From Arthrobacter sp. AQ5-06 (GTDB lineage Bacteria; Actinomycetota; Actinomycetes; Actinomycetales; Micrococcaceae): DNA of 64,000 nucleotides. The notes beneath the pieces are model-generated. The model was not told the DNA's origin and searched no databases. It was given only the letters and a program-made list of their open reading frames with translations. Shown piece by piece: positions 25,019-32,835 of this stretch. The first letter of the stretch is position 1. Each line of letters opens with the position of its first letter. The stretch covers positions 1 to 64,000 of the forward strand of contig NZ_QMKP01000017.1 in the NCBI RefSeq assembly GCF_003287955.1. The letters are read 5' to 3'. Position numbers and translations under genes: made by a program.

Positions 25019-25062
25019 GTGTCCATCTGGGGTGCGCCGGCCACGGTGAACATACAGAAGCT
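25019..25062 (+). repeat. 44-base copy of the butanediol dehydrogenase relic
   Basis: Matches 15911-15954 at 42 of 44 positions in the same orientation (GTGTCCATCTGGGGTGCGCC, GGCCACGGTG, CAGAAGCT). The two copies bracket the whole polyol locus as direct repeats 9.1 kb apart. Confidence 0.85.
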
Positions 25063-25097
25063 CACATAATGAGCATAATTGCGACCATAAAGCCGTT

Positions 25098-25121
25098 TAA
25101 TGGTCAGGATAGTCACCGTTA
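25098..25121. promoter_or_regulatory. Candidate HipB operator
   Basis: TAATGGT and ACCGTTA form an inverted repeat (six of seven pairs) with a 10-base spacer, immediately before the antitoxin gene. HipBA operons are normally autorepressed by HipB on such sites; the match to a specific consensus was not tested. Confidence 0.45.
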
Positions 25122-25122
25122 G

Positions 25123-25440
25123 ATGTACGATGAAGTCGTGGCCATCAAGAGAACGTCCATGAAGACACAACGGACTGCACGCACAATCGGCGAGCAGCTG
25201 GTTACGTGGCGCAAACTTCTGGGCCTCACCGCCGAGCAAGTGGCGGACCGCGCCGGCCTCAGCCGCAATACACTCCGCAAGCTCGAACAAGGAGAACTCG
25301 GAGTCGGCTTCGAGGCGTTCCTGGACGTAGCGCGGGTCCTCGGCCTCAGCGACCAGCTCAACATCGCCTTTGACCCCTATGAGACCGACTTCGGCCGCGC
25401 TCGGGCTGACCAGGAACTTCCGCAAAGAGTGCGCCGATGA
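25123..25440 (+). CDS. hipB: HipB-type XRE antitoxin/repressor
   Basis: A protein of up to 105 residues with a complete XRE helix-turn-helix: IGEQLVTWRKLLGLTAEQVA, DRAGLSRNTLRKLEQGELG, FLDVARVLGL. This layout matches HipB, which represses its operon and neutralises HipA. Three starts are possible: ATG at 25123 (no ribosome site, close to the operator), GTG at 25138, and ATG at 25159 after AAGAGA; the last gives 93 residues and begins just before the first helix. Its stop overlaps the hipA start in ATGA. Confidence 0.88.
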   Translation: MYDEVVAIKRTSMKTQRTARTIGEQLVTWRKLLGLTAEQVADRAGLSRNTLRKLEQGELGVGFEAFLDVARVLGLSDQLNIAFDPYETDFGRARADQELPQRVRR

Positions 25441-26657
25441 GCGAACCGATCGAAGTCGATCTCGAAATGTCGACAGGAACGGTGCATGTGGGCCGCGCCT
25501 TCATTGCGGCGAAACGGGGTGTGGTGACCACCAACTTCACCTACGCCCTTGATTACCTCGCCTTGCCAGGCTCCTATCCAATCGACCCAACGCTGCCACT
25601 CACGGGCGGCAACCATGCAGTCAAAGGTCTCCCCGGAGCATTTGACGACGCGTCACCAGACCGTTGGGGACGCCACATCATCACCAAACGGCTTCAAGCT
25701 GAGGCCCGCCAACTTGGCAGGAACGCCGGGACGCTCACCGCCCGGGACTTCCTTATTGGAGTGTCCGATCGCACCAGGCAGGGTGCGCTGAGGTTTCGGG
25801 TTGGCGACGGACCACATTTGCGCGATGGAACTGACGTACCCAAGCTCGTTCAGCTGCCCGAACTGCGCCAGGCCGCGCAGGACGTCGAGAACCATCCGGA
25901 TAACCTGAGCGCCCTCAAGAGGCTGCTCGACGCCGGGACGGGGAGCCTTGGAGGTGCCCGGCCCAAGGCATCCGTACAGGACGGCGGCCAGCTGGCTATT
26001 GCCAAATTCGGGCATCAAAGCGATCAGTGGGCGGTCATTGCCTGGGAGGCGGCCGTGCTGCAGATGGCTGCCACCGCAGGCATCGCCGTTCCCAGCCACC
26101 AGCTCGTGCACCTGAACGCAGATCCAGTCCTCGTGCTCGGCCGCTTTGACCGGGTTGGGGAGCGAAGGATCGGCTATGCGTCGGCCATGACCATGCTTCA
26201 GCAGAGCGACGGCGCGCACGGCGACTACCTCGATCTTCTGGACGTTATCGATGAGACCTCCGAAGAACCCAACGCTGACCGTGAAGAACTGTTCCTGAGG
26301 ATTGCATTTAACATCGCCGTGAACAATACCGACGACCACCTCCGGAACCACGGCTTCATGCGCGGACGCAGTGGCTGGCGGTTTTCGCCAGCCTTTGACG
26401 TCAACCCGAATCCGGATCTAGGTGCGGAGCGCAGCACTGCCGTGGATGGGGCGACCACCCGGGACGACGCCATGGCTGCACTTCTCAATGCGGCGGACTA
26501 CTTCGTCCAACCCGGGCAGCGGGAAAGAATCCTCGCGCTTGTGGCCAAAGCGCTGAGCACCTGGAGGGATGCGGCAAATGCCTGCCGGATACCTCAAACG
26601 GAGATGGGGCTTTTTGCGCCACTGCTCGACAATCCGCCGCGGGGAATGGGAGCGTAG
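25437..26657 (+). CDS. hipA: HipA-type serine/threonine kinase toxin
   Basis: A 406-residue HipA kinase. The N-terminal subdomain ends in LPGAFDDASPDRWGRHII, the Gly-rich loop GTGSLGGARPKASV (about 178-191) holds the regulatory Ser, QLAIAKF carries the ATP-binding Lys, and the catalytic loop is NIAVNNTDDHLRNHGF with Asp in DDH; FSPAFDVNPNP is the metal site. All catalytic residues are present, so the toxin should be active. HipA of E. coli phosphorylates glutamyl-tRNA synthetase; the target here is unknown. Cotranslated with hipB. Confidence 0.9.
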   Translation: MSEPIEVDLEMSTGTVHVGRAFIAAKRGVVTTNFTYALDYLALPGSYPIDPTLPLTGGNHAVKGLPGAFDDASPDRWGRHIITKRLQAEARQLGRNAGTLTARDFLIGVSDRTRQGALRFRVGDGPHLRDGTDVPKLVQLPELRQAAQDVENHPDNLSALKRLLDAGTGSLGGARPKASVQDGGQLAIAKFGHQSDQWAVIAWEAAVLQMAATAGIAVPSHQLVHLNADPVLVLGRFDRVGERRIGYASAMTMLQQSDGAHGDYLDLLDVIDETSEEPNADREELFLRIAFNIAVNNTDDHLRNHGFMRGRSGWRFSPAFDVNPNPDLGAERSTAVDGATTRDDAMAALLNAADYFVQPGQRERILALVAKALSTWRDAANACRIPQTEMGLFAPLLDNPPRGMGA

Positions 26658-26676
26658 GCCCCGCGGCTGGTTGCGG

Positions 26677-26715
26677 CAAGCTCAACCACCGGGGGTTTCG
26701 GCGGGTTCAACGACC
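26677..26715 (-). repeat. Dispersed GTTGAGCC element, two adjacent copies
   Basis: CTCAACCACCGGG and GGTTTCGGCGGGTTCAACGA lie end to end. Read on the minus strand they supply the last codons (VVEPAETPGG) of the GGDEF relic, so the element has been captured as a coding tail. Confidence 0.6.
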
Positions 26716-27040
26716 GTGGACTTCGTACCGGGCCTGCCGCCGTCCTTGGCCCGGTACATGGCCGAATCGGCCTGCCGCAGCAGCTCCGTCACGTCCGCCG
26801 TCCACTGCGCCACGCCTATGCTCAGCGACACCCGCAGCGACCGGCCGCCGATCACAAACGGCTCGCTGAGCTCCTCATAGATCCGCTCGGCGACTGCCCC
26901 CGTTGCCGGAGTGCCGTCGTCGTTATCCAAAACAACGACGACGAACTCGTCGCCGCCCAGCCGGGCCACCAGGTCATGGCTGCGGACGCTGGCCCGCAGC
27001 CGCTCGGCCAGCAGGACCAGCAGCGCGTCGCCGCCCTCAT
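26682..27040 (-). pseudogene. GGDEF (diguanylate cyclase) domain relic
   Basis: The C-terminal two thirds of a GGDEF domain: GGDALLVLLAERLRASVRSH, DLVARLGGDEFVVVV, LRVSLSIGVAQW and LLRQADSAMYRAKDGGRPG. The active-site GGDEF and an upstream RxxD inhibitory site (RSHD) are kept, but the first strand and the substrate-binding NxxD region are missing. It is joined upstream to a JetD fragment. No start codon or partner domain; non-functional unless expressed as a fusion. Confidence 0.85.
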
Positions 27041-27327
27041 GTACCGGAGCCGCTGAACTGCCGCAACTGCGCCAATGCCCAGTCCCAGCGGATGAGCTCC
27101 TGCTCCAGCCTGACGGCCGTCCCAAAGGAGTCACTGCTGAGTCCTTCGTAGAGAGCGGACTCGTCCATCAGTACGCTCACCACATGCGGGTGGACCGCAC
27201 GGAGCTGGTCCAGGATCCGGAACCCGTGGGTGTCCAGATCGCCCCAGTACAGGACCTCACAGTCGCGCAGCCAGCCGGCGTCCCGCAGCGACGTGAACCC
27301 ATAACCGCCGCCGTAGATCGCCAAAGT
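27037..27327 (-). pseudogene. JetD relic (Wadjet anti-plasmid system, Toprim-like C-terminal part)
   Basis: Contains the JetD/DUF2220 signature IYGGGYGFTSL, LRDCEVLYWGDLDTHGFRIL (Toprim acidic residues), then VVSVLMDES. The sequence next jumps to ALYEGLSSDSFGTAVRLEQE, the normal C-terminal end, leaving out the stretch usually between them. The N-terminal DUF3322 part is absent. JetD is the nuclease of Wadjet, which cleaves small circular plasmids together with the JetABC condensin. Only this piece and a possible JetC piece remain, so the system is dead here. Confidence 0.75.
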
Positions 27328-27507
27328 GCCCGGTCCTCGATCGCCTCCGCGATGTCCTTGGCGGCACCCTCGTTGGAGCCGATCCGGCGCTGGATGTCAT
27401 CGGCCCGCACCTGCAGGCGTTCCAGCTTTCCGGAGAGCTCGGCCTCCTTCGCCGTCAGCTGCCGCAGCACATCGCTGGTGGACTCCAGCTGGGCCTTCTC
27501 CGCCTTA
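27328..27507 (-). pseudogene. Coiled-coil fragment, possibly JetC (SMC-like)
   Basis: Sixty residues of near-perfect heptad pattern: LKAEKAQLESTSDVLRQLTA, KEAELSGKLERLQVRADDIQ, RRIGSNEGAAKDIAEAIEDR. It runs directly into the JetD fragment with no start or stop between. In Wadjet loci the SMC-like jetC precedes jetD, so a deletion joining jetC to the 3' end of jetD explains the order. Coiled coil alone does not prove the family. Confidence 0.5.
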
Positions 27508-27510
27508 AGT

Positions 27511-27573
27511 TCACACGCGCTCCAGGATTTTGCTGCTCTGGTTGCGCAGTTCCCGGTGCGGAGTGGTCGCCAT
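27511..27573 (-). pseudogene. Phd/YefM-type antitoxin N-terminal fragment
   Basis: MATTPHRELRNQSSKILERV then a stop. The pattern PHRELRNxSSxILxRV is the start of Phd antitoxins, which normally run on (xxGE) for 60 to 80 residues. Here the frame breaks after 20 residues and the next sequence is the coiled-coil relic. A ribosome-site-like GGTAACC lies before the ATG, but the product could not neutralise a toxin. Confidence 0.65.
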
Positions 27574-27612
27574 GGTTACCTCCGTGGCAACCGCTGCGCC
27601 TGAAGGCAAGAA

Positions 27613-28383
27613 TCAGTCAGGGATTGCTGCTTCAGCGAGCTCCCAGTGTCGCCGGAGCAGCTCAGCCAGCCGCTCGGGCTCGATCCGGTGTGGCGGGTCG
27701 AAATGGTGGCGTTTGGGGAACACTTCCAGGTGGAAGTCCGGGAAGAAGACCCGTGACAGCCGGCTGGCAATATCGCCGTAGTCATCGGGATTGCTCAGGC
27801 CGCCGAGGGCGAAGAAGACAGGCTGGCGAAAGGCGGCCAGACGCGCCCTGTCCAGGTCATAGTCGTTGAAGGTCCGCAGGAACGCCCTGATACCCGCGGG
27901 CCGTTTGGCCATCCACGGCGGTGGGGGATCCGGCGGCGGCGGAAGGACGACGTCGGGCTTAACTCCCAGCCTCATGAAGGCGGGCATGAACTGCTCCGGG
28001 GGGAGTTTTTCCAGCTGCTCGTACTTCTTCCAGAGTTCCGTGTGGGCAGGGCTCCAGTCCCAGTTCCCGGCCCAGGCAGGCTCGAGCAGCGCCAGGCTCA
28101 GCAGCCTGTCAGGGTGCTTGGCCGCGAACGCCAGCGCCGCCGCGCCGCCACCTGAATAGCCCACCAAATGAAACGTCTCCCATCCCTGCGTATCGGCATC
28201 ACGCAGGACGCCGTCGATCTCGGTGTCCAGGCTCCAGTCCGCCGGCGGGCCATCGTCCGCGTAGAGCTCGAGATCCTTGGCGATTGCCTGGACGCCCGGC
28301 CCGAGGGCTGCGATGAGTCCGCCGTATGCGGCCTGTGCGGGGAGTACAGAACCCGGTAGAAGAATCGTACGAATTGGTCCCAT
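27613..28383 (-). CDS. Alpha/beta hydrolase
   Basis: A 256-residue hydrolase. IRTILLPGSVLPAQAAYGGL holds the oxyanion turn, WETFHLVGYSGGGAAALAFA the nucleophile Ser in GYSGG (near residue 100), and FPKRHHFDPPHR near the C-terminus the likely catalytic His. A Pro-rich cap (VVLPPPPDPPPPWMAKRP) is unusual for the fold and may form the lid. It is the intact paralogue of the frameshifted copy at 2827-3494. Single gene, substrate unknown. Confidence 0.8.
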   Translation of the reverse strand: MGPIRTILLPGSVLPAQAAYGGLIAALGPGVQAIAKDLELYADDGPPADWSLDTEIDGVLRDADTQGWETFHLVGYSGGGAAALAFAAKHPDRLLSLALLEPAWAGNWDWSPAHTELWKKYEQLEKLPPEQFMPAFMRLGVKPDVVLPPPPDPPPPWMAKRPAGIRAFLRTFNDYDLDRARLAAFRQPVFFALGGLSNPDDYGDIASRLSRVFFPDFHLEVFPKRHHFDPPHRIEPERLAELLRRHWELAEAAIPD

Positions 28384-28400
28384 GGGAGAACGCTACGCTT

Positions 28401-28425
28401 GGGTTTCGACTGGCTCAACCACCGG
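28401..28425 (-). repeat. Dispersed GTTTCGAC-GGCTCAACC element
   Basis: GGGTTTCGACTGGCTCAACCACCGG just upstream of the hydrolase start, same family as the copies at 24644 and 40848. Confidence 0.65.
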
Positions 28426-28449
28426 GCCTGGTGGCCGGTGGTAAATGGT

Positions 28450-28620
28450 CTTCGGAATCTCCTGTAGTGTTGATCCTGTTGTTGTGTTTATGCGGTTCGT
28501 AGTTCAGGCAGTACGCGCGGTCGAAAGTCCGCGTCTTTCTGAAGTAGCGGTTTTGAACACCCCACACCGGAGGACCCGAAAGTCGGGACTTTTCCTCCAC
28601 CTTCACGAAGGACAAAAATA
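28450..28620 (+). promoter_or_regulatory. Structured leader of the cold-shock gene
   Basis: A stretch of 170 bases without a gene before cspA holds two hairpins with similar GAAAG loops: CGCGG-TCGAAAGT-CCGCG (28516-28533) and GGAGGACCCGA-AAG-TCGGGACTTTCCTCC (28569-28598). The ribosome site GAAGGA follows. Long folded leaders are usual for cold-shock genes and act as temperature-dependent elements; the promoter was not located. Confidence 0.5.
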
Positions 28621-28824
28621 ATGGCTACTGGTACCGTCAAATGGTTTAACGCTGAAAAGGGCTTCGGCTTCATTTCCCCCGATGACTCCTCACAGGACGT
28701 TTTCGCTCACTACTCCGCGATCGCCTCTTCCGGCTTCCGCTCACTCGAAGAGAACCAGAAGGTTTCCTTCGAAACCGAGCAGGGCCCCAAGGGTCCCCAG
28801 GCCGTCAACATCCAGGCACTCTAA
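28621..28824 (+). CDS. cspA: Cold-shock protein
   Basis: A 67-residue single cold-shock domain that binds single-stranded [23 protein letters not shown] contains the RNP1 motif KGFGFI; RNP2 is VFAHYSAI, where Ala-His-Tyr replaces the common Val-His-Phe, as often in actinobacteria. Length is standard. Good ribosome site GAAGGA, long structured leader, and a strong terminator 38 bases downstream, so it is a monocistronic, probably highly expressed RNA chaperone. Confidence 0.95.
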   Translation: MATGTVKWFNAEKGFGFISPDDSSQDVFAHYSAIASSGFRSLEENQKVSFETEQGPKGPQAVNIQAL

Positions 28825-28862
28825 TTCTTTAGAGATTCTGGGGCCTTAGGGTTTCATTTTCA

Positions 28863-28898
28863 AAGCAGGGCCGGTCACTTGACCGGCCCTGCTTTTTT
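28863..28898 (+). terminator. Rho-independent terminator of cspA
   Basis: A 14-base stem AAGCAGGGCCGGTC with GACCGGCCCTGCTT, an ACTT loop and a T6 run. The strongest terminator in the window. Confidence 0.93.
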
Positions 28899-28953
28899 AA
28901 CCCAGTTGTGCTGATCGCATCGTTCCCTCCGCACAGAGAGGCCGCGCACTTCC

Positions 28954-29652
28954 GTGCCACTACCAAAACGCCAACTCAGTCCGCTGATCCGCAAGTACCT
29001 CCGCGTCAGCCGCCCCGCCCAGGCAGCGGCCAGAGGCCTCGGCGAGCTCAAGCCGGTGGAGCCCGCCGCCCGCCGGGAGGGGGCGCCCCTGCTGGGCGAT
29101 GACCAGGTGTACGTGATGAAATACGGGACGGACTTCCACACGGCGTGGTGCCAGGTGGTGGCCGACAACTGGGACCGCGGCCCCAGAGGACTGCTCGTGA
29201 CCCTATTTGTCGACGTGGGGGCGCGGACCCGGTGCACGGAATGCAACCGGCACGCGAAGGCAGCCAGGGCGTCAGCTGCGCAGGAATACCACCTGCAACC
29301 CCGGCCCACCCCTGATCCCGCACCCCCTGACGCCGTGATCCCGCTGAAAGTCATGGGGCTGGCCCATGGAATCCTCTTCCTGGCGGCAGGGCAGGAATAT
29401 CGGGAACGCCTCAAGGAAACCGCGGTGGAGCGGGCAACCCCGCTGTACGTGGACGGGCGGCGAGATGGCATGGTGGTGCGGCTGGACTGCGCCCGCGACG
29501 AACCTCTCCTGGTTGTCCAGATGGACCCCCGCGCCACGTTCCGGAATGGTCCGTACCAGGTGCGCCTGCGTCATCCGCTGCGGCGGTCGGCGGCCAAACC
29601 CTATGCCGTTGAGTCCGTTGAGTCCGTTGAGTCCGTTGAACCCGCACCGTGA
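28954..29652 (+). CDS. Hypothetical protein
   Basis: A 232-residue protein of unknown family. The first 40 residues are basic and Pro/Ala-rich. The middle shows DDQVYVMKYGTDFHTAWCQV, RGLLVTLFVDVGARTRC and an RCTECNRH cluster that could bind a metal. The last residues (VESVESVESVE) come from a three-fold 9-base repeat at the gene end. Its stop overlaps the GTG of the next gene (GTGA), suggesting co-translation. Start uncertain; no strong ribosome site. Confidence 0.6.
   Translation: MPLPKRQLSPLIRKYLRVSRPAQAAARGLGELKPVEPAARREGAPLLGDDQVYVMKYGTDFHTAWCQVVADNWDRGPRGLLVTLFVDVGARTRCTECNRHAKAARASAAQEYHLQPRPTPDPAPPDAVIPLKVMGLAHGILFLAAGQEYRERLKETAVERATPLYVDGRRDGMVVRLDCARDEPLLVVQMDPRATFRNGPYQVRLRHPLRRSAAKPYAVESVESVESVEPAP
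29607..29642 (+). repeat. 9-base tandem repeat at a gene end
   Basis: Three exact GTTGAGTCC units and a partial fourth (GTTGAACCC) encode the Val-Glu-Ser tail of the hypothetical protein. Possibly slippage-prone. Confidence 0.8.
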
Positions 29653-30941
29653 CGGATCCCCCGCCGCACTCTGGCAAGATGGCACCCATGCAACTTTCCG
29701 GAACCGTTCCCGCCTTCGACCTCCGGATCAGCATCACGGACACCAAACCCTTGATCTGGCGAAGGCTGCAGGTCCCCGTGGCGCTGACGGTTCCCGAGTT
29801 CCACCTCGCTGTTCAGGCCGCCTTCGGCTGGGAAAACAGCCACCTCTACGCCATCCGCTGCGTGGACCGCGCCGGAAAGCTGCGGGAGATTGTGGGTCCC
29901 CACGACCTCACGGAAGATCTGGACGCAGAGCCGGCCGCCGGCGTCGTCCTTTCGGAACTGCTGGATGCCCAAAAGCCAGGAACCACACTGGAATACGAGT
30001 ACGACTTTGGCGATAGCTGGACGCACCACGTGGAGGTGCTTGGTTCAGCGGACCTTCCGGCCGGGGAACTGCTGTGCGTTGATGGCGCCAACCGCGGACC
30101 CGTGGAGGACTCCGGCGGGCCGCACGGCTATAAGCGGCTGCTGCAGATCGTCGCGGACCCGGAGCATCCGGAACACTCGGAGGCGAGGTACTGGATCTCC
30201 GGAGTCACGGGCGAGTATGGCAAGTACTTCGACCCCGCCGGCTTCGACCGCCAGGCCGCCAACCGCAAACTCCGGCTGCTCAGCCTCCAGTGGTGGCCGC
30301 AGCCCCTCACTGACGAGGACCGCGACGCCGTCCTCCTGCCGGTCCGATGGCTGCTGGAAAACGCATCGCCCGACGGCCTGGAACTCACCAAGGACGGCTA
30401 CCTGAAGCCCACCGTGGTTAAGGGCGCCATGGGCGAGCTCGGCTGGAGCGATCCCATCATGGGTAAGGGAAACCGCGAGGCGCACGCGCGGCCGGTCCTC
30501 GAGCTCCGGCTGCACCTCATCGACTGGAAGCTCCTGCGGAAGTTCAAGGGCAGGCTGGTGCTCACGCCTCGCGGCAAACGCTGCCTGGAACGGCCCTCGG
30601 AGCTGTGGGACTACCTGGTGGAAGCTGTCGCCCGGCAGGAGCAGGACGCCGTCCGGCTGGTTACCCGCATCTACACGGACTGGCACCTCGGCGGCATCGC
30701 GCCGACGTCGGGCCGCAGGATGGAGGCGATCCGTGGCGCCCTGCTGGCCGCCGGGTTTGTCACCCGGTCCGGCCATCCCATCCCTGACGAATGGGTCAGC
30801 GACATCAACCGCGTAGTGCACGGGAACTTCAAATGCCTGCACCTGATGGCGCCGAAAGTGGGGCACCTTGGTAGGGCACTGCTTACCGACGGCGGCGTGA
30901 AGTTCCTGCTCGCGGTGCGGGCAGTGGGGCGGTCGGGTTAG
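29649..30941 (+). CDS. Plasmid pRiA4b ORF-3-like protein
   Basis: A protein of up to 430 residues. Residues 20-190 match the pRiA4b ORF-3 family: DLRISITDTKPLIWRRLQVP, FHLAVQAAFGWENSHLYAI, LEYEYDFGDSWTHHVEVLG and a Tyr-rich TGEYGKYFDPAGFD. The C-terminal half (200-430) is a mostly helical extension (GELGWSDPIMGKGN, LTPRGKRCLERP) seen in longer members. Function unknown; family members occur on chromosomes and plasmids. The GTG at 29649 overlaps the previous stop; ATGs at 29679 and 29688 are alternatives that begin closer to the domain. Confidence 0.82.
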   Translation: MTDPPPHSGKMAPMQLSGTVPAFDLRISITDTKPLIWRRLQVPVALTVPEFHLAVQAAFGWENSHLYAIRCVDRAGKLREIVGPHDLTEDLDAEPAAGVVLSELLDAQKPGTTLEYEYDFGDSWTHHVEVLGSADLPAGELLCVDGANRGPVEDSGGPHGYKRLLQIVADPEHPEHSEARYWISGVTGEYGKYFDPAGFDRQAANRKLRLLSLQWWPQPLTDEDRDAVLLPVRWLLENASPDGLELTKDGYLKPTVVKGAMGELGWSDPIMGKGNREAHARPVLELRLHLIDWKLLRKFKGRLVLTPRGKRCLERPSELWDYLVEAVARQEQDAVRLVTRIYTDWHLGGIAPTSGRRMEAIRGALLAAGFVTRSGHPIPDEWVSDINRVVHGNFKCLHLMAPKVGHLGRALLTDGGVKFLLAVRAVGRSG

Positions 30942-30944
30942 GGC

Positions 30945-30965
30945 CGGGTTTCGCTCCCCACCCGG
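30945..30965. repeat. Partial dispersed element (GGGTTTCGCTCCCCACCCG)
   Basis: Resembles the GGGTTCGCTCCCCACCCG part of the element at 48831-48880. It lies between the stops of two convergent genes. Confidence 0.4.
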
Positions 30966-32720
30966 TCACTGGTCCGGGTCTGGATTGCGTACGTCCTTTT
31001 CGCCGATATCGGCAGCACCCAGGGCAGCCGCGGCAGGGCTGTGCGTGGTTTCGTGCGCGCGGACGCTGAGCTCCGGGTGGTGGAGGTCCAGGGCGGGACG
31101 TTCCGAACGGATCCGGGGCAGGGACGTGAAGTTGTGGCGCGGCGGCGGGCAGGACGTGGCCCATTCGAGCGAGGCGCCGAAGCCCCACGGGTCATCCACC
31201 TCAACGCGCTCTGAGCTGCGCGACGTGATGTAGACGTTCCAGAAGAACGGAATCATCGAGGCGCCGAGAAGGTAAGACGAGATGGTGGAGAACTGGTTCA
31301 TCCAGGCGAAGTTGTCCTCCACCAGGTAGTCGGCGTAGCGGCGGGGCATGCCCTTGACCCCTAGCCAGTGCTGGATCAGGAACGTTCCGTGGAATCCCAG
31401 GAACAGCATCCAGAAGTGGATCTTTCCGAGGCGCTCGTTGAGCATTCTGCCGGTGAATTTGGGCCACCAGAAGTAGAAGCCGGCGAACATCGCGAACACC
31501 ACGGTGCCAAACACCACGTAGTGGAAGTGCGCCACCACGAAGTAGGAGTCCGAAACGTGGAAGTCCAGCGGCGGCGAAGCCAGGATGATGCCGGTCAGGC
31601 CGCCGAAGAGGAACGTGATGAGGAAGCCGAGGCTCCACAGCATGGGAGTCTCGAACGTTAACGATCCCCGCCACATGGTGCCGATCCAGTTGAAGAACTT
31701 CACGCCGGTGGGGACCGCGATCAGCATGGTCATGAAGGCAAAGAACGGCAGCAGAACCGAACCGGTCACGTACATGTGGTGCGCCCACACAGTCACGGAA
31801 AGGGCGGCGATGGCAATGGTGGCGTAGACCAGGCCCTTATAGCCGAAGATCGGCTTGCGGCTGAAGACCGGGAAGATCTCCGTGACGATGCCGAAGAACG
31901 GCAGGGCGATGATGTACACCTCGGGGTGGCCGAAGAACCAGAACAGGTGCTGCCAGAGAATTGCGCCGCCGTTCTCCGGGTCATAGATGTGGGCGCCGAA
32001 TTTGCGGTCCGCACCCAGGGCGAACAGGGCCGCGGCGAGAGGCGGGAAGGCCATGATCACCAGGATGGCCGTGGCCAGCGTGTTCCAGGTGAAGATGGGT
32101 ATCCGCCACATGGTCATGCCCGGAGCGCGCATGCAGATGATGGTGGTGATGAAGTTGACCGCACCGAGGATGGTGCCGAAGCCGGACAGCGCCAGGCCAA
32201 AGACCCACAGGTCCCCGCCGATGCCAGGGGTGAACGTGGTGTTGTTCAGTGGGGCGTAGGCGAACCAGCCGAATGCCGCCGCGCCCTGCGGGGTGATGAA
32301 GCCCGAGACGGCGATGGTGGATCCGAAGAGGAAGAACCAGAAGGCCAGAGCGTTCAGCCGTGGGAACGCGACGTCAGGGGCGCCGATCTGCAGCGGCATG
32401 ATGACGTTGGCGAAGCCGGCGAACAGCGGGGTGGCAAACATCAGCAGCATCATGGTGCCGTGCATCGTGAACAGCTGGTTGTACTGCTCCTTGGTCTGCA
32501 GGATCTGCATGCCGGGTTCGAAGAGCTCGGCCCGGATCAGCAGGGCCATAACACCAGCCATCATGAAGAAAACAAACGACGCGATCAGGTACATGTACCC
32601 GATGACCTTGTGGTCGGTGGTGGTCATCCAGCTGACCACCATGGCGCCTTTGCGCCGGGGTACTACCGCAGGGGCAGCGGTTGCGGCGGTCCCTATTCGT
32701 GAATCTCCGGTGATGGCCAT
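30966..32720 (-). CDS. ctaD: Cytochrome c oxidase subunit I
   Basis: A 584-residue twelve-helix heme-copper oxidase subunit. Low-spin heme and active-site ligands are present: [23 protein letters not shown] (His-Tyr crosslink), WAHHMYVTG (two CuB His) and [13 protein letters not shown] (heme a3 and a His). D-pathway residues appear in [21 protein letters not shown] and the K-pathway Lys in TGVKFFNW. The N-terminal [20 protein letters not shown] is typical of actinobacterial CtaD. No subunit II, III, or heme-biosynthesis gene is nearby, so this is a solitary copy, perhaps an alternative to one in a complete operon elsewhere. Confidence 0.95.
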   Translation of the reverse strand: MAITGDSRIGTAATAAPAVVPRRKGAMVVSWMTTTDHKVIGYMYLIASFVFFMMAGVMALLIRAELFEPGMQILQTKEQYNQLFTMHGTMMLLMFATPLFAGFANVIMPLQIGAPDVAFPRLNALAFWFFLFGSTIAVSGFITPQGAAAFGWFAYAPLNNTTFTPGIGGDLWVFGLALSGFGTILGAVNFITTIICMRAPGMTMWRIPIFTWNTLATAILVIMAFPPLAAALFALGADRKFGAHIYDPENGGAILWQHLFWFFGHPEVYIIALPFFGIVTEIFPVFSRKPIFGYKGLVYATIAIAALSVTVWAHHMYVTGSVLLPFFAFMTMLIAVPTGVKFFNWIGTMWRGSLTFETPMLWSLGFLITFLFGGLTGIILASPPLDFHVSDSYFVVAHFHYVVFGTVVFAMFAGFYFWWPKFTGRMLNERLGKIHFWMLFLGFHGTFLIQHWLGVKGMPRRYADYLVEDNFAWMNQFSTISSYLLGASMIPFFWNVYITSRSSERVEVDDPWGFGASLEWATSCPPPRHNFTSLPRIRSERPALDLHHPELSVRAHETTHSPAAAALGAADIGEKDVRNPDPDQ

Positions 32721-32835
32721 CTTTCACCTCACAGATACTTCTGCACGACACGTATGGGCCCTTTGCATAAGCCCCTATTTGCAGGCTACTCACTAACGCG
32801 GCGTCCGGGAAGGGTTCGCGCCCACCCGGGCTGGA

